From Mrakia gelida (taxonomy: Eukaryota; Basidiomycota; Tremellomycetes; Cystofilobasidiales; Mrakiaceae): a DNA stretch of 64,000 nt. Positions 43,939 through 55,329 of the stretch are shown one piece after another (the stretch's first letter is position 1; every line of letters begins with the position of its first letter). The position numbers and the translations under genes were made by a program. The notes under the pieces were generated by a model. It had not been told where the DNA came from, searched no databases, and saw nothing but the letters and a program-made list of their open reading frames with translations. Location: assembly GCA_024345305.1 (NCBI GenBank), contig BRON01000007.1, positions 806,001-870,000 of the forward strand, given 5' to 3'.

Positions 43939-45197
43939 TCAGGTTAGGATCGTCGTCTTCGTTCTCTTCCCTCGGACTCAATCCATACCAGCCAAACGGA
44001 CCCCAAACGGACCCCTTCCCTTCCATACCACGTCTCGTCCCTCTTCGTCTTTCGCTCTCTTCCTCTTCGTTTACGTTTCGCGACGGTCGGTCACACACCA
44101 TCCCACCGCCTCCTTCCATACCCCCTTCGGGCTTTGCTCTTCGCTTTTTCTATGATCTCCCGCTTTACGCATCTATCTCGTTCGATCTGTTTCTCTAGCT
44201 CTCGTTCTCAACCCATAGACTTCTTCCTCTCTCTCCCTTTGTTTCCCCTCCATCGGACTCTTCTCGTTTTTGTTCTCCCACACCTGGACCACCGCATCCC
44301 ACTCTCACTCTTTTCATCTCCCTTCTTACTTATCATGCACACCTCCTCTGCTCACCTTACCCACTCCAGGACACTTTAGCCCTCCTCCTTACTCTACTTA
44401 GCCCTCCGTCAGTTCGGACTGCCCACCTCAACTTCGCCTTAGCTTTTCTTCGCCCCTTTTGGACTGCTTTGCTCGCCTCACCTTTCGGACTCCCCCATCT
44501 TCGTCTTACACATCTTAATGTCTCCTTAGTAATCTTTACTCTCGCGCGCGCTTGGAAAGGGAAGGATGGACGAGACGAGACGAGATGGGACGAGAGCGCG
44601 ATGACGGCCTTGCTCGCGTTTCCCCTTCTTCGTCCTTCCTTGGAATCCGAAACACTCGATGGAGAGCGAGACGGGTCTCAATTTAACGACCCTATGTCCT
44701 CGAGAACAAGACTGAGACGCTCGTGGTGTTGTGTCTTGTCTTTCTTCTCGAGGTCAACTCGTACTCGTCACTCCGCTCGTCGTCGTCGTCGTCGCGCGTT
44801 TTTTTGTCTCTTCCCTTTGGGATCTCGTGCGCAGAGAAAGAAGACATGAGGATCGTGTTGGTTGACGTAAAGAGGTTCCGTTATCATAAAGTAGCGTGGA
44901 AGCGTCGTAAGTCTGTCGACGAGAACAAAAAGGAAGGGAAGAAGAGAGGTCAGCTCGGTGCTTCGAGTCGACTTCGATTCCGTCTCAGGTAGGACTCACC
45001 GTTGCGTCTCATCTCACGCAGTGAGAGGTAGTGAGAGGGTCTTGATTTGGGTTCGAGAAGGGAGCGCGAGGCGAGTCTGAGTTGAAAGAAAGGCGAGACA
45101 AGAGAAGGAAAGCGAAAGGTCAGCCGTCGCACGCGTCGTCTCATGAACAGGGAGCGAGAAGGGTACTCACGAGGATTGAAACGAACAGCACTAGGCT
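43939..45197. other. Convergent intergenic region
   Basis: T/C-rich 3' sequence follows the PriA-like gene, then a GACGAGA-type short repeat near 44568-44598 and a CGT repeat near 44780. An intron-like unit lies on the minus strand at about 45170-45070 (GTGAGT donor, CTGAC, CAG) and may belong to the 3' untranslated region of the coiled-coil gene. No gene is supported. Confidence 0.4.
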
Positions 45198-48100
45198 CTA
45201 CTCTCTAATCGAGCTCTTGTCTCGTCCTCCAGTGCCTTTGAACAGAGAAGAAAGAAGGAGAAGAGCCGAGATGAGTCAGCGCCGTCGCGTCGACTCGAAA
45301 TCGAGAGCGAGATCCGTTCAAGCGAGACTCACTTCTTCTCTTCTCCGGCAGCTTCTCACTCAGAACCCTCTCCAACTCCGTCGCCTCCTTCATCTCCATC
45401 CTTGTCCGCAGTCCCCAAACCTTCGCTCTCAACTCAAACACCTGCTGCCTCAACTCTACGTTGTCCCTCTTGCTCTTCTCCCTGTTCGACGCCGACGCGA
45501 AGCTCTTGTTGGGATTCAGCTCGAGGAACGCTGGTTCGGGGATGAGGAAGGTAGGGAGGTTGGGGAGTTGGTTGTCGTCGAGGATGGTACGATTGGCGGT
45601 GTAGAGCTGGACTTGGACGTCGAAGAGGGAGTCGGTTTGATCTTGGATGAGCGTCTTCGAGGTTTTCAGCTGAACGGAACGAACGAGGGAAGAGGTCAGT
45701 ACTGCTAAGCTGGTAAGAGCGTGATGTTCTAAGATAGATATATACGTACCTCAGCCCTAAGCTTGACGAGTCTCTCGTTCTGATCTTTGAAATCCTTCTT
45801 GAGCTTCGCGTTCTCCTTCGTCAACCTCGTCTCCTTGTCCACCTCCTTGCCCTTCCCCTTCCCCTTCGCCGCCTCCTTCTCCTTCACCGTTGGAACCGAC
45901 GGTCCTGCCACCTCGACCTCTTCCTCTCCTTCCTCCTCCTCCTCCTCCTCCTCTTCCTCGGAAATCTCAGCGACCTCGACGTTCCGACGAGGAAGAGGAA
46001 GAAAGAGACGAGGTCCTGGAAGATCGGACTGAGCAGACGAGAGGGAGGTTCGAAGGTTCGTGTTTGAGGAGGCGAGGGTAGCGATCTGCTTGTTGAGCTC
46101 GACGACGTTTCGATCTCGATCCTCGACGTCGCGGACCAGCTCTTCGATCTTCGAAGTCTTGGTCGAGACGGTCGTGTTGAGTTCCTCAAGAACCGTCTGG
46201 TTCGACGCGAACATGGTTTGAAGTTCCCCGATCATCGTTTTGAGATTGGCGACGACTTCCTCCTTGGCGGCGAGCAAAGTGGAGACTGAATCGAAGCGAG
46301 CTTGAAGGTCGACCGACGCGAGGAGCTCGTCGTCGAGTTCCGAGACTCGAGCCTTGAAGTTGACGATCTGCGAAGACTGTTCGTTGATCTGGACAGACAG
46401 GGAGGTACAATATAAGTCAGTTAAGCCGTTCCGTCGAGTGTACAGACTCGAGATTGGCGGCAAGGTAGTAAAGACAAGAAGACTCACCGTCGCGTCCTTC
46501 TCTCCGACCTGCTTTTCGAGCTCGACGACCTTTTCCTTCCATCCTCCAACAACTTCAACGACGCTCCCCCACCCCTTCGACCCAGAGAGCGTCTCCAACT
46601 TCTCCAGAGCCTCGGCCTGCTCCTTCGCTCCGGACGGCAAGACCTTCGAGACTCGAGAGGGAGACGCGGAAGGCGTTCTCGTCTGACTGAGAGTGAAGCT
46701 GGTGTTTTGAGAGAGAGTAGCCGCTCGAGATCGGGAAGGATGGGCTTGCGTGTCCTTGACCTGTCGAGCCTGCCGAGATGAAGAGGTCCTGGTTCGTCTC
46801 GATGGCCGTCGGAGTGAGAGGAGGGTCGAGGAGGTGGAAGAGGCTGCTGATCTTCGGGCTCATCGTGTTCGTCTCGAGCGGGGTGAGGAGAGTTGGAGAC
46901 GGTTCGATCCCGTGGCTTGAAATGGATGTCGTAGTCGTCTGAAAAATTGTCGTCGTCGGCTGGGTAGTAGTCCTTGAAGAAGGGGAAGGGGAGGAAGAGC
47001 CTGGATCAGTGACGTGTTCGACCAACGCGAGAAGAAACGATAGACTCACATCACGAGCTCATCTCGTTGCCCTTCCTCGGAAGCTCTATCCTGCTCCTCG
47101 ATCGTCTGAGCTTTCTCCTCCTCCCAGGCTTCCTTCTCAGCTCGGAGTCGTTCCAGTTCCTTCTTGAGCTTCTTGGTGGCCGAAGCCTGTTGACGTCGAG
47201 AAGAGAAAGGTCAGTTCTCATTTTGTCGTCTCCTAGAAACGTGTCTCTGCTAGAAACGCGTCTCTGCGACTCGGGATACGCACCTCCTTCTTGACCATCT
47301 GCTGTTCGAACCGATCCCCCTCCTCGTCGTCATCATTCCTCGAGGCCTGCTTCTGGGTGCTCTGAGCAGGACGGGAAGAGGATCCACGAGCATCAGCAAT
47401 CCTGCGAGAGACGGAGAGCCAGAGCCTCTGTTCCAGAAGCAGAACGAAGACGAGATCAGCGCATGAACGGAAAAGCGACGAGGAACGCGAGACAGGTTTC
47501 GATATCGAATCGAGAAACGGACCTCTGCGTCTTTAAAGCTGAGCTTGTTAGTATCCTTGAGACCGAGAGATCGCTTGGTCGAGGTGAAGTAGGCTTTTCC
47601 GTATTCGGTGATGCTGTGAAGAGCGAGGGGAACATACGCGTCCGGGATTCGACGAACGACGAAATCAGCCCAAGACAGAGTGGCGAGGTGAAGGGGAAGG
47701 GAAATAATACTCACGAGTAAATCTTTCCGCGTCCGGATCGACTAAAGAGACCCTTCTCGGCCTGTTAAGAAACCGACGTGGTCAGGAACTCGACAACTCT
47801 CGATGGTTACGGTTCGGACGCAAGACGACAATGAACCAAAGCCTGCAGAGCGTCGCTGATGAAGACGGATCTTCCAGAAATCGGTTCTTGGTTGTCTAGT
47901 GCCTGTCGAAAGACTGATTGAATCAGAGGACGGGAGAAGGAGTCAGTTGGGGAGCGAGACGAGAGGAAGCGAGACTGGGGAGCAAAACCGACCCTCGTTT
48001 ATCACAGCTTTGATGTGGGGCGAAGAACGAGGGTTCTTCGAACGTAGGGAGCTGAGGGCGTGAAGAACGCCTGTGATAAAAGGAGGGAGGAAAGAGAAGG

Positions 48101-48628
48101 GAAGAGAGGTCAGCCGCGTCGAGTCGTTCGACTCGGAAGACACGTTCGGACTGCTCTCAAGAGCCTCACAACACGACAGTCCCGTTCACCTGGTCATCTG
48201 GTGGTGGCACTACGACTACCACAGCCTCTGATACCAGCGCGTTCGGATGACCCCTCGCGAACAAACCCTGTCTTCCTGATCGCCTCACCACCTTCCTCCG
48301 GCTTCGTTGAAGGAAGGTCAACCGACGAGTAGCATCCTTCTCGATGGGATGTATCATCTTGAGTCCATCTGGAGACGAAGAGAGGCAGCACCCCGCGTGA
48401 AGAGCTACCCTCCTCTTCGAGCTCTCGACCTCCATCTCTCCGTTTCAACGTTCATCCCCCTTCAGCTCGCCCTCCGCACGCACAAACCGATTCGAGCTTC
48501 AACTCACGTTCCAGATACGTCCGCTTGTGAGACTGTTCCTTCGTCTCTCCTCCTCGCTCCACTACGCCTGCTCCACTTCGCTTCTTATTCTGAGCGGGTT
48601 GGGTCGTCGCTGCTGGCGTTCGAGCCAT
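45198..48628 (-). CDS. Large coiled-coil protein with winged-helix-like N-terminal part (paralogue A)
   Basis: The start codon at 48628 gives MARTPAATTQPAQNKKRSG; a first intron leads to LKMIHPIEKDATRRLTFLQR. Later exons give RSVFISDALQALAEKGLFSR and SGRGKIYSITEYGKAYF, which looks like a small winged-helix DNA- or protein-binding fold. A Lys/Glu coiled coil (KKLKKELERLRAEKEAWEEE), an acidic, disordered stretch and a long coiled coil follow, then a poly-Glu tract (EEEEEEEEEEGEEE). The last part, SLFDVQVQLYTANRTILDDN and LRQQVFELRAKVWGLRTRME ending in KLPEKRR, aligns with the C-terminal part of the protein at 49935-52274. Function unknown. Splicing between 46600 and 47050 could not be resolved, and the stop (45198) depends on the last acceptor. 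Confidence 0.55.
45928..45960 (+). repeat. Trinucleotide (CCT)n run coding poly-Glu on the minus strand
   Basis: A CCT/TCC repeat lies within the coding sequence of the minus-strand coiled-coil gene and encodes its poly-Glu segment. Such tracts often vary in length between strains. Confidence 0.7.
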
Positions 48629-48916
48629 CGTGGAGGGAGGGAGGGGAGAGGGGAAGGTGGGCGGGTGGGAAGGGGGGCGAGGAAGGGGAGGCTTTCGCTG
48701 TTGGAGGGTTTGAAGGGGAAGGGGGGAGGTAGCTGATGAGAGTGAGAAGCGCAAGAGGGATGTGTGGGGAGCTGAGCGAGTAGAGCTGGTTGGTAGGTCC
48801 GGGAGGAAGGAGGTGAAACGAGCTCGACGTCGAACGCAAGGAAAGGGTTGGTTGGATTCCGTCGAGAGGCGGGGAGGAGAGGGTGCTTAGGAGAGCTGTC
48901 GAGGCGGTGCTCTAGG

Positions 48917-49448
48917 CTAGTAAGACTTGTCTAGTAGGAGAAGGGAGGGGTCGGAGGAAGGAGACGAGGGGAGGGGAGGTCGTGGCGAGAGGGAGGGAGG
49001 GATTCGGTGAGCTTTCTCTTCGAGATTCGCTTCGCTCGTTCTGGTTCGATGGACTGTGTAGTACTCAAAGGTTTTCAAGCCTCGTTCCTTAGGACGGTTC
49101 ACAGATAGAGTGAGGGAGGTGAGGATGGAAGAAAGAGAGGGTCTTCGAGAGGGGAGAGGGCGAGAGTTGGGAGGGAAGAGGAGGAGGGGGGGAAGTGATG
49201 AGCGACGACGCGTCGACGAGCCTTGCTGTTCCACACCCGGAAAAGCAAGAGAGAAAACGATCATAACGATCATAAGTAGGCCCAAAAGAGCAAGAAAGAC
49301 TGAGACGCTTGGAGAAGAAAACGAAGAAAACGGAGGGAGGCTTGGTGCGAACGACTCGACGAACGGGAGAACTCTCGGAGAACTCACCTGCGACGAAGAC
49401 GACGAGATCGAAAAACGGGAAGGTGGCGATCGCTAAAGGTTCCTCCAT
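48917..49448 (-). CDS. Small single-pass membrane protein, uncharacterised
   Basis: Two exons (49448-49388 and 49299-48917) join in frame to 147 residues: MEEPLAIATFPFFDLVVFVA, then VFLALLGLLMIVMIVFSLAF and a soluble Arg/Ser/Pro-rich tail ending DPSLLLLDKSY. The 88-nt intron has a GTGAGT donor and a CTCAG acceptor but no clear CTGAC branch site. The hydrophobic part is long enough for one, possibly two, membrane passes. It lies between the two related coiled-coil genes on the same strand. No family is recognised. The splice creates a continuous hydrophobic segment, which argues for a real gene, but a chance frame cannot be excluded. Confidence 0.4.
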
Positions 49449-49934
49449 AGTCGATGAATCGAGGGGAGGATGACTGAGGACGTCGATCAAGGGAGGAGAC
49501 GAGAAACGAAAGGTCAGCTCTTCGATTCGAAAACGGACGCACACCTCTTCCGTCTCCTCCTTCTCTTCGCCACGATTGTACTCCTCCTCTCCCTCCTTCT
49601 GACCCTCCCTTCTGCGATCCAATCCGACGTACTGGAACTATAGAAGAAGAAGGTTCCCGCAAGCTCCCACGGACGATATGGTCTTCCAATCTCACGCGAC
49701 GACACGGATTATTGGCGAACCAAGTTTCGGTTTGACTCCGCCTCAGGGGGCGAGGGAAGAAAGCATGCGGATCGTAAAGCTGAGAGAAGGTCGTAGAGTA
49801 TCGTAAAGTAAAGTAGGATTCGCAGCAGCGAAGGTAAAAGTACATCTGGGACCGAAAAGAAGCGACGGAAGAACGGTGAGTTGAAGCTCGAAAGGACGCC
49901 CTCTTTCTCCTTCGCTTTACTCACGTTGTTGGGT

Positions 49935-52274
49935 TTAAAGAGAACTAAGCAGCCCAGCAACCTGGTTGGATGATCGTTGGAGTTCGGCAGCGTGTGATTT
50001 GAGCCTTTCGAGGTTGGCTTTGGTCTGTGAGGGCACGAACGAACGAAAAGCGAGAGGAGTCAGACGCGTCGAACGAAAAGACGAAGGAGACGAGCAAGGA
50101 CCTACGTTCGTGCTCTCAGTCTGAAGTTGGAGATTCCGTTGCTTAAGTCGGTTGATCTCGATGGTAGCGGCGTCCAACTGCGATGACGAAGTGGAGAAGA
50201 GAGAGAGTCAGTCCCCAAACATTCGACGGCGACAAGACGGAAACGAAGAAAGAAAGAGCGAAGTCGAACTCACCTCCCTCCTCTCCCTCGTCTCCCTCTT
50301 CTCCGGCATCTTCATCAACAACCTCCCCTCCAGAGCCGCCACCTCCACCTCCATCTCCTTCTCCTGCAGCTTCTCCAGACGTGCCTGCATCGCCCAGTTC
50401 TTGTTCGTCAACTCGAACACCTGCTGCTTCAAGAACTCGTTCTCCTTCTGAGCCTTCTTCTTGGCCGGCATGGAAGCGAGGGTAGGTACCATGTGAACAA
50501 AGGCTGGATGAGGGAGGACGTCGGGACCGGAGTGGGGGTGGTTGGGGTCGAGGAGAGCTTGTTGGGCGGTGTAGAGCTGAAGTTGGAGGTCGAGGAGGGA
50601 GGTCGATTGGGAGGTGGTGAGGGTTTTGAGATTCGCGTTCTGGTACGCGAGTAGAGAGAGAAGGGGAGGCTGATTAGTCAAGGACACGAGGGGGAGGGAA
50701 AGGAAGAGAGCGAGACTCACCTCAGAAGTCAAAGTCTTCACGTCCGTCGTCAAACCCTTGACGCGTCCCTTCTGAACCGAGACCTGACCCTTCAGATCCG
50801 AAACCTCCTTCTTCAGACTCTCCATCTCAGCCTCCTTCCTCCTGTTGCCTCGACTCATGGTCTGAGCCTGTTCCCTGATCTCGCCAGCGAGACGCAGGAC
50901 GTTCGCGTTCTCCTTGAGGCCAATCGCGACGTCGTCGGCGAGGGACTGGTTCCGTTCTCGTTCGAGGGCGAGTTGTCGTTCGAGGTGTTCGATCTTGCGT
51001 TGAGCTTGAGACGAGGAAGGCTGTGAAGAGGCGGAAGAAGTTGATTAGTGACGGCGAGCGACGACGAAACGAGGAAGCGAGACGAGAAGGGAACGAACGA
51101 GGCACGCTTCGTCTTCCATCGCAGGAGGGCTATCGTCGCGACCGTCCTCGGCTCCAGAAGACAGAAGTTCGTCGGTAGAGGTGTGAACAGACTCAGGTGA
51201 TCTGGAAGAAGACGAAAAGATGAGGGGAATCGTCAGCCACGAGAGTTCTTGTCGAAAAGACGCGTCGGAGGAAACTAGGCTCACCTCGTCCTCGGCGCCT
51301 CTCGCTCCTCCAGATCCGAACTAGCTTGACACGGCGACATCGTGTGCGTCTGAGAATCGACAAAGAAAAGGGATCAGCTTCATTCGAAGCTCTTCGACGA
51401 GTGCGAGAGAGCGACGGCTCACCCTCACATGAATCTCGACGAAACACTCCACGTCCTCCTCCTCCTGAGCCATCGGCATCTCCTCAGCCCTCCTCAGTCC
51501 CATCGGATCCGACTCCTCCTCCTCGAGCTGCTGCTCTTCTTCCTCCATCCCAAGCTGATCTTGTTCTCGTTCTAGTTTCTGAGGACTGTCGCCGTAGAAG
51601 TCGAAGCGGAAGCTGCAGGAGGTTTCGAAGGACTCTCAGACCTCGAGAAAGGGTTGGGCTGGGAGAGAGCAAGCGAAAGAAGGAAGAGTCAGCTTGAGCT
51701 CGTTCGTTGAGCTCTGCTCCCTTGCCCTTCCCTTCCTTCGAGAAGAACTCACTCCTCTGCTACCCATCCTAGGCTCCTCTTTCACCTTCACAACCTCCTC
51801 CTCCTCTATATCCATGATTCCCGAAGACGAAGAGAGAGCCGTGAGAGCGGAAGAAGCCTGAGAGGTCTGAGGGTGTGGAGCGAAGAGGGGAAGCGGTCAG
51901 CTCAGCTCGAGTTGCCTTCCCTCGTCCCGGAGCCGATGTACGAACCTGTTTGTTGGCGGTGAGAGGTTGGCAGGTAGCAAAATCAGGCATGGGAGGTATG
52001 TCGAAGAAGGGGGTTCTGACGGGGGAGGGTCGAACAGGAGGACTGGGACGTCGAAGGTGAGCGAACGAGCAAGGTCAGCTTCTCTCGTCGACCTCTTTCG
52101 TCCTTCGTTCGTAGACACTCACGAGAATGGGTTAGGTCGCTTCGAAGGGGAAGGAGTAGGTTCCATATCTGCTGATGGTCGCTGTTGATCGAGATTGAGC
52201 GCGAGTCGAAGTCGCTCGACGTCGTGAGCTTGCGTCGAAGCTGAGGGACCGGAAGGGGAGTGGGAGGAGAACAT
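49935..52274 (-). CDS. Coiled-coil protein (paralogue B)
   Basis: The start at 52274 gives MFSSHSPSGPSASTQAHDVE, then PSPVRTPFFDIPPMPDFATC and SSSSGIMDIEEEEVVKVKEE. An acidic region (MAQEEEDVECFVEIHVR) and HTSTDELLSSGAEDGRDDSP follow. The C-terminal half is a long coiled coil: KIEHLERQLALERERNQSLA, KGRVKGLTTDVKTLTSENAN, LLDLQLQLYTAQQALLDPNH, FLKQQVFELTNKNWAMQARL and TIEINRLKQRNLQLQTESTN. Two introns use GTTCGT donors. At about 51575-51600 the consensus acceptor would lead to a stop, so I assume a slightly downstream acceptor (CTGAGAG) that joins MGSRG to SFETSCSFRFDFYG. If that is wrong, the locus is two genes. Function unknown; a scaffold or spindle/centrosome-type role is only a guess. Confidence 0.55.
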
Positions 52275-52734
52275 CCTGAAGAGAGGCGGAAGGACTTCCT
52301 CTGGAGTGAATGTTTCTTGTTGGATCAGACGGATGGGTTTACTGCTGGTAGGTTAGGTGCTGGGGAAGAAAGGGGAGGTTTGCAGCGCTGGTGAAGGTTG
52401 CAAGAACGAGGCAAACGTTTGAGCGAGAGCTTGAGCGGACGACGACCGAGAGAAATCAAGACGACGACGTCGAGGGGAAGCCAAAACTCGCCTTCGTTCT
52501 TCGCGATAAAAACTGCCTCTGCGTCCCACAGGATGTCCTTCTTCGATAATAAGTCAAGAAAGTCGAAGCTGAAGTGGGTTCGAGCAGGTCTTCCTCTCCA
52601 AGTTCGCTGGTTGCTTCGCGTCGCGAACCCCTCGCCTTCCCCTCCTCTCTTCCCCAGTACCGAGCCACGCATAAGAGAGGTAGGTCATGATTCATCAAGG
52701 TCGTTTGCTGCTTCTACTGTAAGGTAAGGAATAA
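52275..52734. other. Intergenic region between minus-strand genes
   Basis: It holds the promoter of coiled-coil paralogue B and the 3' flank of the next gene. Short frames here show no recognisable product. Confidence 0.45.
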
Positions 52735-55135
52735 TTACTCGTGTCGGACGTCGTTCTCCATCACTTCTCCCTCCTCCAACACCTCCTCCTCCTTCGCGAC
52801 CACCACCACCGCCTCCTCTTCCTCCCTCGCCACCTCCTCCTCCTCCTCCTCCCCATCTCCCTCCATCACCAGACTCAAATCACCCTCGTGCTCCCCATCC
52901 GCATCCTGATCATCCCTCCACTTCTCGACCTCCAAAATCCCCAGCACCCTTCCTCCTCCTCCGCTGCCGCCGAGCGAGTTGGACGTTTTGAGCGGAGGAC
53001 GAGGTTGAGCGACGGAGTCGATGGCTTGTTGGCCTCGTTCGAGTCTGGGCGCGCAGAAAGGAAGTGGACGAAATTGGAGTCAGAAAGGGCGAGCGAGCGA
53101 GAGTGGACGCGTGAAGAGAGAAAGAAAGGTGTTCGTTCGTCGAACTCACAAGTTCAGCATCACGCTCTTCAACCTTCCGAACTGTTCGTCTTCCTCCTCC
53201 TCCTCTTCCTCGTCTTCTTCGGCTGATTCCCCGCCGAGGTGGGATCGATGGCGCCCGTTGAGGGAGAGGGAGGAGAGGTGGGAGGAGCCGGAGGTGAGAG
53301 GTTGGATGGATCCTGTTCGGAGTCGACGGCGGAGGTCTCGGATCTCTTTGGCTGTTGGAGTCGAAGGGAAGGAGGAGTGTTAGAGGGTTAGCTCCAAAGG
53401 AGAGGTGGCGAGGCTGAAGAAGGAGAGGGAGGGTAGATGGTTGACGAAGAAGGTAGAGCGAGACAGAACTAACCCTGCTTCGCCTTCGTAGCTTCCAGCA
53501 TCCGATTCACAGCTAGCAGCGAGGTGTTGGAAATTTCTAGATCGGCGATCTGAACAATGGAATCCCCGAGTCAAAGCTCGTGTCAGCTTGCAGTTCCCTC
53601 GTTCGGGCGTTCCGAGAGTCGCGTCGCGTCGAACTCACCTTCCTGTTGACCTTCGCCTCCTCCTTCTCCTTCCGCTTTTCCTCCACCTCAGGAGTCTCCT
53701 CCTCATCTCCACCTCCACCCATGATCGAGCTCCCTCCTATACTCCCTCGCGAGATGATCGAAGGAAGCTGAGGCGGTTGCGAGTACTCTCTCAGCGGCGT
53801 CGTTGGACTCGACGAGAGCAACGCGTGTGAAGGGAAGGACGGCATCTGAGGTGAGCCGAGTGGGTGATGGTCCGAGGAGCCGTTGATGTTGTGGGTGTTG
53901 AGAAAAGGTGAGGAAGAGGAGGTGAAGGATGAAGGGGAGTGATGAACAGCGACGACTCCAGCTCCTGCTCTCGCGGCTGAGAGGGACGAAAACGTTGGGG
54001 AGAGAGGGTGGGAGGAGGATCCTGAGCCTGCTGATTTGGAGGTTGGGTAAGGGCCGTGGGAGGAGGAGTGGGAGAGGGCTGATTTGGAGTCTGGAGAGTC
54101 GGAGGAGAGGGTTGAGGAGGGAGTAGAGGAACGACGACGCGAACGAATGTTTGTGACATTCGTTGGGGAGGATCCTGGTGGTGAGAGGAGAGGAGGAGGG
54201 GAGTAGGATCGATCTGGAGGATGAGGTGGCGGTGGAGGAGGTGTCGAGTTGAAGTAGGCTGGAGGCGATGTTGAGTAAGAGGGGATATGGGAAGGTGAGG
54301 AGGTAGGAGGGAAGGCTGAAGGGAGGAGTTGAGGTCGCGTGGAGGATGTTGACTGGGGACGTGGTAGGGAGTTGTATCCGCTTGATATCGATCTGGGTAA
54401 AGGTGGGACGGGTGGAACGACTGGAGGTGTATGTGGAACTCTTCCTCGAAGGAGAGATGGAGACGAGGTCGATGCTGAAGAGGAGGGGCGATGGAGTGAG
54501 GGGCTGGAGTTGGACGGAGCTGAGACGAATGAGTTGGTTGTTCCCGTCGAGTTGGTCCGAGCATGGCCTCCTACGGCTGAACGAGATGACGAGGGAGGTG
54601 CTGGGGAGTATGCTCGAGAGCTGATGGTTCGTGCTCTACCTAGAGAGCTCCCTACCGCGCTTCCAACGACGCTCCCTCCTCCTCCCTCTGTGCGAGCTCG
54701 ACTTCCAACGGCGCTTCCTCCTCCATTCCAACCAACCTCGCTCCCTCCTCCCATCGAGTAACCTGACCCGAGAGTTGAACCTCCTGCTACCGAGCTAGGT
54801 TGAACTTTGACTCTTGTCTTTGCCGTACTTGAAGAAGCGGCGTTGATGGCACGAACTTTGGAGGTGCCTCCCACGACCGAGGAGGGAGCGGAACGTGTGC
54901 TGGAAGATAGAGGAGGCCGAGAAGTTGACGAAGAAGGAGAGTAGTGATAGGATGCGGATGGGGGAGGAGTGGATAGAGGTGTATGCGATGTTGAAGAGGA
55001 CGCTCTAGTGGTCTGGATCGATCCGACGATCTAGGAGACAAGGAGAGAGCAACAAAGGAGGAGGTCAGTGAAACGAGAGAGATCAACAACCGAGTCTTCG
55101 AGACTCACCTTTCTCCGAGCAGGTTTCGCTTCCAT
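52735..55135 (-). CDS. Large Ser/Pro-rich disordered protein with a conserved helical motif
   Basis: The start at 55135 opens a 27-nt exon (MEAKPARRK). The next exon is a long Ser/Pro/Thr/Gly-rich region with repeated GSAVGS-like units and an acidic/basic end (EEKRKEKEEAKVNRK). Then come short exons coding IADLEISNTSLLAVNRMLEA and KAKQAKEIRDLRRRLR, a helix pair that I have seen as a conserved block in otherwise variable fungal proteins. The C-terminus is Glu-rich with EEDEEEEEEDEQFGRLKSVM and ends VMENDVRHE. I recognise no enzyme domain. The pattern suggests a scaffold regulated by phosphorylation at many Ser-Pro sites. It shares a 194-bp divergent promoter with the SIKE-family gene. Confidence 0.7.
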
Positions 55136-55329
55136 AGCAGTGAGAGGAAGGGGTTAAGGTAAGAATTCCTGAGGCTTGAACCTCCAGGAGGTTGTGATGG
55201 TTACGAGATCAGAGACGAAACCAGGGAAGGAAGGAAGGAGCGTTTCGAGCTTGAAGAGGTCAACTCCTCCCTCCACCCAAACCACTCTCACGCCTCCTCT
55301 AGCAACTTTCATACATCTCCTTCTCGATC
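55136..55329. promoter_or_regulatory. 194-bp divergent promoter
   Basis: The start codons of the minus-strand disordered protein (55135) and the plus-strand SIKE-family gene (55330) are 194 bp apart. The stretch near 55262-55320 is pyrimidine-rich. No TATA box is evident. Confidence 0.55.

Noticed and set aside
53791..54564. 257-codon minus-strand frame in the disordered-protein gene
   Set aside because: Alternate frame of the repetitive Ser/Pro coding region; His/Pro/Gln-rich shadow.
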